Positions 1 through 9,223 are shown, counted from the stretch's first letter. The stretch is DNA of 64,000 bases from UBA6176 sp032119375 (GCA_964430505.1 CAYSGH010000011.1:14643-78642); one strand, 5' to 3'. Numbers and translations are program-made. The notes: generated by a model from the letters alone, not told the origin.

Positions 1-1324
1 CGTGGAGGTCGTGGACGTGGACGGGGTTCTCGACGGCTTGGGAGCCCAGCTCGTCGGTGGACCCGTAGGTGCGGCCCGCGGCCGCGCCGCCGCCCGCCAT
101 CCAAAATGTGAAGCCCTTGGCGTTGTGGTCCCGGCCATCGGCGCGGCGGCTGTCCGGCGTGCGCCCGAACTCCCCGCCCCAGACCACCAGCGTCTCGTCG
201 AGCATGCCGCGCGACGCGAGGTCGTCGAGGAGGGCCGCGATGGGCTGGTCGATGGCGTGGCTGTTGCGACGGAGGGAGGCCTCGAGGTTTTGGTGCTGGT
301 CCCAGCCGCCGTGGTTCAACTCGATGAAGCGAACGCCCGCCTCGGCCAGTCGGCGCGCGAGGAGGCATTGCCGCCCGAAGTTGTCCGTGCCGGCCGCCCC
401 GACACCGTACCGCGCCAGGGTGTCGGTGGATTCCGAGGACAGGTCGAGCAACCCCGGCACCTCGGCCTGCATGCGGAAGGCGAGCTCGAAGGACTGGATG
501 ACGCCCTCGACCTCCGGGTGACCGTCGGTGGCCTTCAGGAACTCACGGTTCATGTGTTGGACGAGCGCGAGCTGCCGTGCTTGCTGGGAGGCATTGAGGA
601 GAGGGTTGCGCACGTTGCCGAGGGCGGTGGCGGCGTTGCCCTCGCGGGTCGCGCCGACGGGCGTGCCTTGGTACACGGCGGGCAGGAAGGCGCTGCCATG
701 GTTTTGGGCTCCGAACTGGCGCGGGGGCGACAGCGTGATGAAGCCGGGCAGGTTTTCGTTCTCGGTGCCAAGCCCGTACAGGACCCATGCGCCCATGGAG
801 GGCCGGACGAACCGGGCGCTGCCGGTGTGAAGCTGGATGAAGGCCTGCGGGTGGTTGGGGATGTCGGTGTGCATCGAGCGCACGATGCACAACCGGTCTG
901 CATGGCGTGCGAGGCGTGGCATCAGCTCCGACATCCACAGGCCGGAGTCCCCATGCTGGCGGAAGGCAAAGGGGGACCCCACGAGCTTGTTGCCGGAGCC
1001 ACGCGCGCCCCCGGGCTGACCATGGTCTCGTTGCAACCGCGGCTTGGGATCGAACAGGTCGAGCTGCGAGGGCCCGCCCTGCATGCACAGGAAGATCACG
1101 CGCCGGGCCGTGGGTTGGAAGTGAGGCACGCGTCGGCCCAAAGGCGCACCCGACGCGCCGCCCTGCCCTGCGGACACGGGCGAGTTCCCGGCCGCCCGGG
1201 CCGGGGCCGAGGCCGCAAGCCCGCCCAAAGCCATCCATCCAAAGCCGGCCGCAACGGACTGCAACAAACGGCGTCGGCTGAGCCACTGCGGCTGGACGTC
1301 CCGGCACTCGTAGGGGGCATTCAT
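1..1324 (-). CDS. DUF1501 family secreted protein (partial, C-terminus outside window)
   Basis: This frame runs without a stop from its ATG to the window edge, so about 441 residues are visible and the end is missing. The N-terminus carries a twin-arginine signal (SRRRLLQ followed by a hydrophobic stretch ending near ASAPARAAG), so export by Tat is likely. DUF1501 hallmarks follow: 'RRVIFLCMQGGPSQLDLFDPKP', split here as RRVIFLCMQ and GGPSQLDLFDPKP near residues 75-100, and later 'GGEFGRTP' and 'DHN' motifs that resemble the alkaline phosphatase/sulfatase fold. It lies 25 bp downstream of the DUF1549/DUF1553 gene on the same strand. That pairing is the rule in Planctomycetota and Verrucomicrobiota and suggests one operon. 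The biochemical role of the family is not established; polysaccharide or sulfate-ester catabolism has been suggested. The family call is firm, the function is not. Confidence 0.9.
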   Translation of the reverse strand, partial: MNAPYECRDVQPQWLSRRRLLQSVAAGFGWMALGGLAASAPARAAGNSPVSAGQGGASGAPLGRRVPHFQPTARRVIFLCMQGGPSQLDLFDPKPRLQRDHGQPGGARGSGNKLVGSPFAFRQHGDSGLWMSELMPRLARHADRLCIVRSMHTDIPNHPQAFIQLHTGSARFVRPSMGAWVLYGLGTENENLPGFITLSPPRQFGAQNHGSAFLPAVYQGTPVGATREGNAATALGNVRNPLLNASQQARQLALVQHMNREFLKATDGHPEVEGVIQSFELAFRMQAEVPGLLDLSSESTDTLARYGVGAAGTDNFGRQCLLARRLAEAGVRFIELNHGGWDQHQNLEASLRRNSHAIDQPIAALLDDLASRGMLDETLVVWGGEFGRTPDSRRADGRDHNAKGFTFWMAGGGAAAGRTYGSTDELGSQAVENPVHVHDLH

Positions 1325-1349
1325 GGTGGGTGCGTCGTCGTGGAAATGT

Positions 1350-3500
1350 TCAGTGAAGGAAACGAAACTCGGCCGAGGCCAGCAAAGCCTGGGTGAACGC
1401 CGTCCATGCGGCCTCCCCCGCACGCAGGCGGTCGCCGGGCCTTTGGACGCCCTTCCCCGACCTTGCGGACGCCTCCGTGGCGTCGAGGCGTTCGTCTCGC
1501 ACGAACTCCAGCGCCCGCGCCATCTCGCGCGACGTGGGAGCCCGGCCCAGCGCCAGCCGGTAGGCCCGCGCCACCCGCTCCCTTGGGTCCAGCCCCGCCT
1601 CGGCCAGCAACCGGCGCGCGAACGCCCGCGACCATGCGATCACCTGCGGGTTGTTGAGGAGGTAGAGGGCCTGCGACGGGACGTTGGTGGTGTCCCGCTC
1701 CGCCACGAGCAGGCTCGGCTCCGCGAAGTCGAACAAGTCCAGCGACTCCGGCACGAACCCCCGCACCACGGGCAGATAGACCGAGCGCCTGCGAAGGATG
1801 CCGTCCATGGCCTCGCCCGCGGGCGGACGACGCACCGGGCCGTCGCCCATGGCGGAAACGGGCGAGCCCTTGGGCGGATTCGCCTCCAGCATCCCGCTCA
1901 CGGCGAGCATGGCGTCGCGCAACGCCTCGGCGTCGAGGCGACGCGGCTCGAACCGCCAGTGCAGGGTGTTGTCCGGGTCCAGCTCATGGGCGCGGGGATC
2001 CATGGCGGACGACAACGCATACGAACGGCTCAGGACGATCTCGCGCACGAGGCCCTGGATGGACCACCCGTTCTGGCGCAGGCGCAGGGCGAGGTAATCG
2101 AGGAGTTCCGGGTGGGTGGGCCGGTCCCCGTTGAATCCGAAGTCGTCCGGCGTGGCGACGATTCCCCGGCCCATGAGGTGCATCCAGACGCGGTTGGCGG
2201 CGACACGAGCGGACAGGGGGTTCTCGGGGCGGACGAGCCACTCGGCGAGCTGCAACCGGCCGCTGGAGCCTGCGGGCAGCTCCATGGGCTTGCCGCCGTC
2301 CAGCACCGGGACGAGCCCGCGCGGGACCCGGCCGGACTTCTGGCTGACCTCGCCCCGCACGAGGAACGGGCTGTCGTGGGGGATGCCCTCGCGGACGCCC
2401 ATCGCGCGGGGGGCATTGGTGGCGGGCAACGGCGGCAAGGCGCGCTCGGGGTCCATGCCGCCCTGGCCGTTGGCGTTGGGGCGTCGAGCGGCCCGACGCG
2501 CAGCGGCGTTTGCGACGGGCCGTGGCACGGGAGCCCGGGCCGGCAGCAAGTCCTTGCGATCCGCGCCCAACCCGAGGCCCAGGAAGCCCGAGGGCTGCCG
2601 GTTGCCCCGGTCGTCGGTCGTGCCGTACAGCGTCTGCGTGCTCCGAAAGATCCCGGCCATCGCGTAGTAATCGCGCTGGGAAATCGGGTCGAACTTGTGG
2701 TCGTGGCATCGGGCACAGGCGACCGAAACGCCGAGGACCGCCCGTGTGGTGACGTCGATTTGCTCGTCCACGACGTCCATGACGAACTGCTCGCGACGGC
2801 GTTCGTTGAGCCCCTTGGGACCCAACGCCAGGAAGCCGGTGGCGACCAAGTTGGCGTCGCGTTCCTTCTCGTTCGCGACCGGCAACAGGTCGCCGGCGAC
2901 CTGGCGGCGGATGAAGTCGTCGTAGGGCATGTCTGCCGCCACGGCCTCGATGACCCAGTCGCGGTACCGCCATGCCTCTGGGAAGGCGTAGTTGCGTTCC
3001 TTGCCGGTGCTTTCGCCGTAGCGCGCGACGTCGAGCCAATGCCGTCCCCAACGCTCGCCAAACGCACGCGATGCCAGCAACCGGTCCACCATGGCCTCCC
3101 ACGCAACGGCCGTGGGACCGGCCACGAACGCGTCCAGCTCGTCCGGGTCCGGCGGCAGCCCGGTGAGGTCGAACGCCAGCCGTCGCGCCAACGTCCTGGG
3201 GTCCGCGTCCTCCACGGGGCGCAGGCCCTTGGCCTCGAGACGCGAAAGGAGGAAGCGGTCGATGTCGCCGCGCGGCCATGCCGAGTCTTGGACGGCGGGA
3301 ATGGCGGGGATGGAAGGCGGCACGAAGGACCAGAACTGGCGAGCGTCGGGATCGTTGGCCTTGGGGCCGCGAACGGGTGCGGCGGCGGCGGCCGTGTTGG
3401 CCGCCACCCCTGCTGGGGACGGAGCAGGGTCGGCACCCGGTGCCTGTTCAACGGCCAAACCCATGACGATGGCCACGGCGATGTCCCACGCGCTTCGCAT
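1350..3500 (-). CDS. DUF1549/DUF1553 domain secreted protein
   Basis: The predicted protein has 716 residues. The start at 3500 puts a normal signal peptide (MRSAWDIAVAIVMGLA) at the N-terminus; an upstream in-frame ATG at 3563 would add 21 residues that bury it. The N-terminal half is DUF1549, with 'FDLTGLPPDPDELD' and 'RWGRHWLDVARYGES'. A CARCH motif within VACARCHDHKFDP lies near residue 260 and has the CxxCH form of a covalent heme site. The C-terminal half is DUF1553, with 'NRVWMHLMGRGIV' and 'LNNPQVIAWSRAFARRLL'. No N-terminal planctomycete cytochrome C domain is present, so this is the short form. It is co-oriented with, and 25 bp from, the DUF1501 gene, so the two probably act together in the periplasm. 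The substrate is unknown. Confidence 0.92.
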   Translation of the reverse strand: MRSAWDIAVAIVMGLAVEQAPGADPAPSPAGVAANTAAAAAPVRGPKANDPDARQFWSFVPPSIPAIPAVQDSAWPRGDIDRFLLSRLEAKGLRPVEDADPRTLARRLAFDLTGLPPDPDELDAFVAGPTAVAWEAMVDRLLASRAFGERWGRHWLDVARYGESTGKERNYAFPEAWRYRDWVIEAVAADMPYDDFIRRQVAGDLLPVANEKERDANLVATGFLALGPKGLNERRREQFVMDVVDEQIDVTTRAVLGVSVACARCHDHKFDPISQRDYYAMAGIFRSTQTLYGTTDDRGNRQPSGFLGLGLGADRKDLLPARAPVPRPVANAAARRAARRPNANGQGGMDPERALPPLPATNAPRAMGVREGIPHDSPFLVRGEVSQKSGRVPRGLVPVLDGGKPMELPAGSSGRLQLAEWLVRPENPLSARVAANRVWMHLMGRGIVATPDDFGFNGDRPTHPELLDYLALRLRQNGWSIQGLVREIVLSRSYALSSAMDPRAHELDPDNTLHWRFEPRRLDAEALRDAMLAVSGMLEANPPKGSPVSAMGDGPVRRPPAGEAMDGILRRRSVYLPVVRGFVPESLDLFDFAEPSLLVAERDTTNVPSQALYLLNNPQVIAWSRAFARRLLAEAGLDPRERVARAYRLALGRAPTSREMARALEFVRDERLDATEASARSGKGVQRPGDRLRAGEAAWTAFTQALLASAEFRFLH

Positions 3501-3632
3501 CCGATGACGTGAAGGGTTTCCCGAACATCCCGCCGCCGGCGGGAACGCACCGGATGCCTCCATTCAACGAGACGGAGCGGCGCGGCGAAAGGTTTCGCGG
3601 CTTGAAGGCGTCCCGGCGTCGGACGGGGTGGT

Positions 3633-4133
3633 TCAGGACAGGAACATCCAGGAAAGCCCGACGCCATGTCCGACGAGGGAGAGGGTGCCGAGCGCCACTC
3701 CAAGCCACGCATGGACGGCCCCCTTGGCGGCAGGATTGGCGGCTCGGCGCCGGAGGCCCAGCGCACCGAGGACAACGGCGGGCAGGGCGAGGACGCCACC
3801 GAGGAAAGGAATGAGGCTGAAGATCCCGAGGTAATAGGCCGTGAGGGCCATGGGGTTCTTGTAGGGAATGACGGTGCTGACGACGGCGGCCTCGCTGGAT
3901 GGCTGGCCCGCCAACGGTGGCATGGCGACGGCGGGCGGCGTCGCCGCCACGGGTGCAGGTTCGCCCGGCATCACCACCCCGGGCACTTGGGCCAGGGGAA
4001 TCCAGTCGGGACAACCCTCATGCCAAGCGAGCGTTGAAAGAGGCGCCAGACGGCCGTCGGCCAGCATGGCGTTGACTTCGGGCACGGGGAACGGCCCCTG
4101 CTGCTGTCCTTGGATGGAGACGAAGATCTGCAT
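3633..4133 (-). CDS. GYF-domain (DUF4339) / DUF4190 membrane protein
   Basis: The protein has 166 residues. The first 45 form a GYF_2/DUF4339 domain (GQQQGPFPVPEVNAML, then WHEGCPDWIPL), a small domain thought to bind proline-rich peptides. A proline/alanine linker follows. The C-terminal half is DUF4190-like, with hydrophobic segments near residues 95-120 and 140-163 (ALTAYYLGIFSLIPFLGG; WLGVALGTLSLVGHGVGLSW). This architecture is common in Verrucomicrobiota and Planctomycetota and its role is unknown. The gene lies 132 bp upstream of the DUF1549 gene on the same strand and is divergent from the lactonase-fold gene at 4300. Confidence 0.8.
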   Translation of the reverse strand: MQIFVSIQGQQQGPFPVPEVNAMLADGRLAPLSTLAWHEGCPDWIPLAQVPGVVMPGEPAPVAATPPAVAMPPLAGQPSSEAAVVSTVIPYKNPMALTAYYLGIFSLIPFLGGVLALPAVVLGALGLRRRAANPAAKGAVHAWLGVALGTLSLVGHGVGLSWMFLS

Positions 4134-4299
4134 GGCGTGATGAGTTCAACCCAAGCGGCCCGGGTTGGCGGGAGGCAATGCAAAATTCGGCGCGAACACG
4201 TCTGATCGCGGCAATGGATCGGCCGCGACGTCGCCTCGTGGGCGGATGCGGGCCGAATCCGGGATTGCCGTCGGGACGCCGACGGCTTGGGATGGGGGC

Positions 4300-5454
4300 A
4301 TGTTGAACCCGTTCCTGCGTCGCTGGACTCCTTGGTGCCTGGCGTTGGCCTTGCCCGCCGCATCCGTGGCCGCCGATTCCTACCTCGTCTTCGTGGGCAC
4401 CTATGCGAGCCCGCGTTCGGAGGGCATTTACTCGTACCGGTACGACGCGGACACGGGCCTGATTGAGGAGCTGGGGCTCGCGGCTCCCACGCGCAGCCCG
4501 AGCTTCCTCGCGTTGCACCCCAACGGCCGGTTCCTGTACGCGGTGAACGAGTCGGGGCGGCCTGACGGCCGGAAGGAGGGGGCGATCACGGCCTATGCGG
4601 TCGAGGCGTCGACGGGGAGGCTGCGCGAGTTGAACCATGTCCCGAGCGTGGGCGCGGGGCCGTGTCACTTGAGCGTGGACCCATCGGGGAGCCAGGTCCT
4701 GGCGGCGAACTACGGCGGAGGATCGGTGGTGTCGGTGGCGTTGGAGCCCGATGGCCGACTGGGGCGGCAAACGGCGTTTCACCAGCATGTGGGCTCGTCG
4801 GTCAACGCGTCGCGCCAGAAGGAGCCTCATGCACACTCGGTCAATCTCGCGCCGGGAGCGCGCTACGCCTACGTGGCCGACCTTGGGCTGGACCGGGTGT
4901 TGATATACCCGTTTGACGCGGCTCGTGGGCTCAGCGGCCCGGCGCGCGAGGACTCGCCCCGGTTGGCTCCCGGGTCGGGCCCGCGTCACCTGGCGGTGCA
5001 TCCCTCGGGCCGAAACGCCTACGTGATCAACGAGATGCTCTCGACGTTGACGGTGTTTCGTGTGGGGTCGGGTGGCGGCCGGTTGGAGGAGGTGCAGACG
5101 GTGGGCACGTTGCCGGCGGGCTTTTCCGGCGGCAGCAGCACGGCGGAGGTGGTGGTGCATCCGTCGGGACGGTTCGTGTATGGATCGAACCGCGGCCATG
5201 ACAGCCTGGCGGTCTTTTCGGCCGACCTTGCCACGGGTCGGCTGACGCCCAAAGGACACGTGGCCACGGGCGGGAAAACCCCGCGCAACTTCAGCATCGA
5301 CCCGACCGGCAAGACCCTGTGGGCGGCGAACCAAGGGACCGACAACATCGTCGTGTTCAAGGTGGATGCCGAGACAGGTGCACTGGAGCGGACGGGACAG
5401 GAGCTGAAGGTGGGCATGCCCGTATGCGTGCGCTTTCTGCGGGTCTTGCGGTGA
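4300..5454 (+). CDS. Secreted lactonase-family seven-bladed beta-propeller (6-phosphogluconolactonase-like)
   Basis: The protein has 384 residues from the ATG at 4300. That start is chosen because it opens a signal peptide (MLNPFLRRWTPWCLALALPA, cleavage near SVAADS) and has a GGGGG purine run just upstream; an in-frame ATG at 4165 would add 45 residues of poor character. The body repeats beta-propeller blades with phrases such as 'HPNGRFLYAVNE', 'GPCHLSVDPSG', 'GSGPRHLAVHPSGRNAYV' and 'TPRNFSIDPTGKTLWAANQ'. These are diagnostic of the lactonase/YbhE (Pgl) family. Cytosolic members hydrolyse 6-phosphogluconolactone, but this copy is exported, so its substrate is more likely an extracytoplasmic lactone or sugar. 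It is divergent from the GYF gene and convergent with the TPM gene. Confidence 0.85.
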   Translation: MLNPFLRRWTPWCLALALPAASVAADSYLVFVGTYASPRSEGIYSYRYDADTGLIEELGLAAPTRSPSFLALHPNGRFLYAVNESGRPDGRKEGAITAYAVEASTGRLRELNHVPSVGAGPCHLSVDPSGSQVLAANYGGGSVVSVALEPDGRLGRQTAFHQHVGSSVNASRQKEPHAHSVNLAPGARYAYVADLGLDRVLIYPFDAARGLSGPAREDSPRLAPGSGPRHLAVHPSGRNAYVINEMLSTLTVFRVGSGGGRLEEVQTVGTLPAGFSGGSSTAEVVVHPSGRFVYGSNRGHDSLAVFSADLATGRLTPKGHVATGGKTPRNFSIDPTGKTLWAANQGTDNIVVFKVDAETGALERTGQELKVGMPVCVRFLRVLR

Positions 5455-5567
5455 GCCGGGCGGCGGCGGGGGCTTGGGAGGGTCTTGGGGCGAGGGCGAG
5501 CGATGGCGGGTGATCCCTTGGCCAGCGCGCTCGGCGGATGCGGACCCGCCGGACGGAATCGCCCTTG

Positions 5568-5993
5568 CTAGTCCCTGAGGACGGCGTTGGGGAGGTTGTC
5601 GCGGTCGAAGCTGGACCTTGGGAAGCGGCGGGCGAGGGGGCGAGCGGTGGCGCGGAGGGCTTCGAGGATGGCGCGTGGGGCGTCGTGGGGGAGGTGCGGC
5701 GCGGCGGCGCGTTGGATGGCATGGAAGAAGCGCTTTCCGAGCTGGAAGCGCACGGCCTCGTCGGCCGCCACCGCCACCTGGGACGAGGCGGGCGCAACGT
5801 AGAGGAGGACGGCGTTGCGCATGGGGGTGCGGGTCATGGTCAGCCGCTGGAAGTGTCGCACAGCCTCCTCCGACGCCCGGGCGGCGTCGGGGGCATGGCG
5901 AGTGATGAAGACGCGAATCTCGGCGGAAGTGTGGTCCTCCGCCTCGCGGATGGCGGCCTCGATGGCGTCGTCGGCCTCTTCTTGTGGAATCAT
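5568..5993 (-). CDS. TPM-domain protein (small, cytosolic)
   Basis: The protein has 141 residues from the ATG at 5993 (MIPQEEADDAIEAAIREAE). A longer in-frame start at 6158 would overlap the DUF1080 gene and is not used. The sequence matches the TPM domain core: an N-terminal amphipathic helix, 'TSAEIRVFITRHAP' for the first strand, 'RNAVLLYVAPASSQVAVAADEAV' (seen in two parts, RNAVLLYVAP and SSQVAVAADEAV), then 'FFHAIQRAA'. Many TPM proteins (YgcG type) have a signal peptide and a membrane tail. This one has neither, so it is probably cytosolic. The function is unknown. It lies 43 bp downstream of the DUF1080 gene on the same strand and may be cotranscribed with it. Confidence 0.75.
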   Translation of the reverse strand: MIPQEEADDAIEAAIREAEDHTSAEIRVFITRHAPDAARASEEAVRHFQRLTMTRTPMRNAVLLYVAPASSQVAVAADEAVRFQLGKRFFHAIQRAAAPHLPHDAPRAILEALRATARPLARRFPRSSFDRDNLPNAVLRD

Positions 5994-6036
5994 GCTCGCT
6001 CGGGCGGCTCCGCCCCCCCGGCGCAAGCACGGCCCC

Positions 6037-6828
6037 CTAGAAGCTTGTGTCACTCTTCCGTATGTCCAGTTCCTGAATCCAGATGTTGCGATAGCGCACG
6101 TCGTGTCCCTCGGCCTGAAGCTTGATGCCGCCGGGGGTGTCGGTGATGCCCTTGCCACCGTCGTTGCCGCCGTCGATCCCCGACTTGGGGCCGCCCCAGA
6201 CCTGGTGGATGGCGACGTTCTCGTGGACCTTCACCCCGTTGAAATAGACGGTCGCCAATGCCTTCTCCGTCCGCTTGCCGTCCGTGAATCGCGCGGCACG
6301 GAACTGGACGTCGTAGGCATTCCAGGCGCCCACGCCCTTGTAGGCGTGATACGGGGACGGCGTCTCGTTGATGATCGCGCCCATGCCATGCGAGGTCTTG
6401 TCGCCGTCCAGCACCTGGATCTCGTAGCGGTTCTGGAGATAGACGCCCGAGTTGCCGCCCGGCTTGGCCACGAGGAATTCCACGTGCAGGCGGAAGTCCC
6501 GGAATTCCTTCTGGGTCACGATGTCCGCCGCGCCGTAGCGGCCCCCTTCCGCCGCCGGGTCGAAGGTCATGATGGCCCTCCCGCCATCCACGGGGTCCTC
6601 CACTTCCTTCCACCGGATGGGCAGGGCGGAGGCAAAGCCGGGCCCCTGCCAGTACGTCCAGTTGGCATTGAGGGACGCCTGCGTGCCATCGAGCAGGAGC
6701 AGGGCACCCTTCGGAGGCTTGGCTCCCACGCCCACGCCCGGGGGCGCATCGGCGGCGAGCAGCGCGCAGGATGTGACGGCAAGGGAGGCCAGGGCGGCGA
6801 GGCCCCTGGAACGAAGCGTGGCGGACAT
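6037..6828 (-). CDS. 3-keto-disaccharide hydrolase domain protein (DUF1080), secreted
   Basis: The protein has 263 residues. The start at 6828 gives a signal peptide (MSATLRSRGLAALASLAVTSCALLAADA); the cysteine near residue 22 (VTSCAL) could also be a lipobox, so it may be a lipoprotein. The body is a concanavalin-like DUF1080 domain, with 'LLLLDGTQASLNANWTYW', 'FRDFRLHVEFLV', 'GNSGVYLQNRYEIQVLD' and 'GGIKLQAEGHDVRYRNIWI'. The family includes 3-keto-glycoside hydrolases and is strongly expanded in Verrucomicrobiota and Planctomycetota. The same frame stays open upstream to 8160, but that part is antisense to the ClpX-like gene and is not coding. Confidence 0.9.
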   Translation of the reverse strand: MSATLRSRGLAALASLAVTSCALLAADAPPGVGVGAKPPKGALLLLDGTQASLNANWTYWQGPGFASALPIRWKEVEDPVDGGRAIMTFDPAAEGGRYGAADIVTQKEFRDFRLHVEFLVAKPGGNSGVYLQNRYEIQVLDGDKTSHGMGAIINETPSPYHAYKGVGAWNAYDVQFRAARFTDGKRTEKALATVYFNGVKVHENVAIHQVWGGPKSGIDGGNDGGKGITDTPGGIKLQAEGHDVRYRNIWIQELDIRKSDTSF

Positions 6829-7145
6829 GCCCAAACACTGGGCAAGACCCTGTCGCGCTGGCAACCCGTTAGCCGCCCTTGCGGCGACGTCTGGCCGTCG
6901 TCGAACCGGCCGCTGGAAGGAATGGCAGCCGTGCCTGCTTGGCCGGGGAAGAAGTCCATCCCCAACGAGTCGTGAGCGACAGCATGGAGGGAGGGAGCGG
7001 ATGGCGGCCCTTTTGGGCGATTTCGAGAAGGCCCCGGGACCTGTTGTCCGTCCGTCATCAACGACCGCGGGTCGGCGCCGTTCTCGCGCCTCACCCCGGT
7101 GCTTTCTGGCAGCCAAGGAACGACGGCCCGGTGGGATGCGTGACG
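6829..7145. other. Intergenic region, 317 bp, no gene seen
   Basis: This stretch lies between the end of the ClpX-like gene and the start of the DUF1080 gene, both on the minus strand. The short frames here have no recognisable protein content. I see no tRNA, strong hairpin with a U-run, or known riboswitch consensus. The promoter of the DUF1080 gene is probably here but could not be pinpointed. Confidence 0.6.
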
Positions 7146-8435
7146 CTAGGGTGCTGGGGATGTGCGCGGGCGTCGCAGGAGGGAGCGGAGGGCGGTGGCG
7201 GGATCGTCCACGACGGCGCGGTCCACGACCAGCTCGCGCACGCGCGAGGAGGGGAGCTCGAACTTGAAGTCCCGCAGGATGCGCTCGCACACGGTCATCA
7301 GGCCGCGAGCGCCCGTGTTTTCCGACGCCGCGAGCTCGGCGATGCGGCGGAGGCCGGGCTCGCGAAACCGGACGACGATGCCGTAGGCCCGGAAGGCCCG
7401 CTCGTATTGGTGCAAGAGGCTGCTCTCGCTGTCGCGCATGACATGGAAGAGGTCCCCGGCGTCCAGCGCGCGACACGACACCCGCACCGGCAGGCGTCCG
7501 ATGAACTCGGGCTCGAAGCCGTAGTCGATGAAGTCCCGCGTGGAGGCCTGCTCGGCGAGGGCCGCGCCGGGGCTGTCCGAGGCGGGGTTGGGCGCGCCGT
7601 CCGCAGATGTGCCGGTTTGCTTCACGGCAGTGGCTGCGGCCTTGCGCAGGCGTTGGCGCACGACCTCGTCGAGTCCTGCGAAGGCCCCGCTGGCGATGAA
7701 CAGGATGTGCCGCGTGTTGATGGTTTGGTCGCGGCCGCGCGGCCCGGGCGACGACGCGGCCTCGCCGGGGGGCTGCACGGGCACGTCCGCGTCCTCCATG
7801 AGCTTCAGGAGGTTGGTTTGGACGCCGCGTCCGCTGACGTCCCGGGTGCCGGCCTCGCGGGACGCGATCTTGTCGATTTCGTCGAGATAAACGATGCCCT
7901 GCGACGCCCGCTCGAGGTCGCCGTTCGCCTTTCGGATCAGGTCGCGCACCAGCTCCTCGACGTCGCCGCCCACATAGCCCGTCTCGGAGAACTTCGTCGC
8001 GTCTGCCTTCACGAAGGGCACGCCGATGAGCTCGGCGGCGGAGCGGATGAGGTGGGTCTTGCCGACGCCGGTGGGGCCGAGGATGAGGACGTTTTGCTTG
8101 ACGTAATGGGGCGCGACGTCGCCCTCGCGGGTGAGGCGCACGTGCTGGAAGTGGTCGCACAACGCGACGCTCAGGACCTTCTTGGCCTCGTCCTGTCGGA
8201 CGACAAAGCGGTCGAGGTGTCGGCGGATGTCGCGGGGCTTGAGCCGGAACGCGAAGGATTCCCGGGCGGGCTTGGGCTTGGAAACCTGGAGGAGCGGATC
8301 GTTGGCGGGCGACTGGACGGGGCGGGGCGTTTCTCGGGCCGGCGCCTTGTCCCGATCCCGGGGCGTGCGGCCCGCAGGGCGCGACAAGTCAAATCCAAGG
8401 GCCACGGGGCCGCCACCGCGAACGTTCGATGCCAT
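7146..8435 (-). CDS. ClpX-like AAA+ ATPase lacking zinc finger and IGF loop
   Basis: The protein has 429 residues from the ATG at 8435; an in-frame ATG at 8471 is an alternative. The AAA+ core is unmistakably of the ClpX class: Walker A GPTGVGKT (120-127), pore-loop GYVG (153-156) inside 'SETGYVGGDVEELV', Walker B 'IVYLDEIDKI' (181-190), 'ILFIASGAFAGLD', 'PEFIGRLPV' and the sensor-2 region 'ENTGARGL'. Two ClpX features are absent. The first 60 residues are polar and proline/arginine-rich with no Cys4 zinc-binding domain. The stretch that should carry the IGF loop that docks on ClpP is replaced by a low-complexity segment near residues 262-300. ATP-driven unfolding is inferred from the conserved core. 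Partnership with ClpP is doubtful. It stands alone, with no clpP or tig beside it. Confidence 0.88.
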   Translation of the reverse strand: MASNVRGGGPVALGFDLSRPAGRTPRDRDKAPARETPRPVQSPANDPLLQVSKPKPARESFAFRLKPRDIRRHLDRFVVRQDEAKKVLSVALCDHFQHVRLTREGDVAPHYVKQNVLILGPTGVGKTHLIRSAAELIGVPFVKADATKFSETGYVGGDVEELVRDLIRKANGDLERASQGIVYLDEIDKIASREAGTRDVSGRGVQTNLLKLMEDADVPVQPPGEAASSPGPRGRDQTINTRHILFIASGAFAGLDEVVRQRLRKAAATAVKQTGTSADGAPNPASDSPGAALAEQASTRDFIDYGFEPEFIGRLPVRVSCRALDAGDLFHVMRDSESSLLHQYERAFRAYGIVVRFREPGLRRIAELAASENTGARGLMTVCERILRDFKFELPSSRVRELVVDRAVVDDPATALRSLLRRPRTSPAP

Positions 8436-8541
8436 TCGGGGGCAGGGTATCCCGCTTCCGCAAAATCTCATGCGACTTCTTGCCGTGGCGCCGTCCCGGT
8501 CTGGCGGTGGTCGGGCGCCTCCGTGCGTCGCGGGCGGATGA

Positions 8542-9114
8542 TCAGTCCCCGGCTGCGGCGCGTGGAGGGTGTTGGGCCAGGAAGAGGCGGGCTGAGGCCC
8601 ACGCGATGGCGGCCTGCCATGGGACGTAGAGGATGAGGAGTCGCCATGGGGTGGCGTCAAATGCCACGACCGCCGGGGCGAGCAAGGATCCGCCGAGGGA
8701 CCCGAGGGCCACGATGAGTGCGGCGTGCCGCAGGGCGCGGGGCGGGAGGAACAAGACCGTGGAGGCCGCGGCCAGCAGCGTGGAGCCCAGGGCACCCGCC
8801 AGGATCCCGTCGGTCCATGCCAGGCCAGGCTTGGCGAGACGAGCAGCAAGGTCGTAGGCGAGGTGATGGGCGACCGTGGAGGACACGACGTAGCAGGCGA
8901 TGCGCCATGCGGGACGGGGTCTAGAGAGGTGGAGGAGGCCGCCGAGGACGACTCCGAAGACGAGGCCCGGCGTGATGGGGAACATCCAATCGGGCAGGTT
9001 TGGGACGAGGGATGAGACGGCCATCAGGATGGAGATGGACGCGGTTCCGGCGACGGCCCCTGCGGCCAGCCAGGCAACGGGGCGGCGCGACCAGGCGTGC
9101 GGGGCAGGGTGCAT
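8542..9114 (-). CDS. Hypothetical integral membrane protein
   Basis: The protein has 190 residues and I do not recognise a family. Five hydrophobic segments can be seen, near residues 14-36 (VAWLAAGAVAGTASISILMA), 45-62 (FPITPGLVFGVVLGGLLHL), 70-85, 103-124 (GILAGALGSTLLAAASTVLF) and 128-175. The soluble parts are short. It sits 106 bp upstream of the ClpX-like gene on the same strand and is divergent from the DUF6580 membrane protein at 9224. Cotranscription with the ClpX-like gene is possible. Confidence 0.65.
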   Translation of the reverse strand: MHPAPHAWSRRPVAWLAAGAVAGTASISILMAVSSLVPNLPDWMFPITPGLVFGVVLGGLLHLSRPRPAWRIACYVVSSTVAHHLAYDLAARLAKPGLAWTDGILAGALGSTLLAAASTVLFLPPRALRHAALIVALGSLGGSLLAPAVVAFDATPWRLLILYVPWQAAIAWASARLFLAQHPPRAAAGD

Positions 9115-9223
9115 GGATCGAGTGGGCCATGGGGCCGGAAGCGTGGCAAGCGACCTGGGGGATTGGACTGCCTGCGGGAAGCAAGGTTGCGTCCGGGGTG
9201 GGTGCCCGTAGTCTGCCGCCCGG

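Noticed and set aside
1323..3512. Plus-strand open frame across the DUF1549/1553 gene
   Set aside because: The minus-strand gene has full domain motifs and a signal peptide; the plus frame is its shadow.
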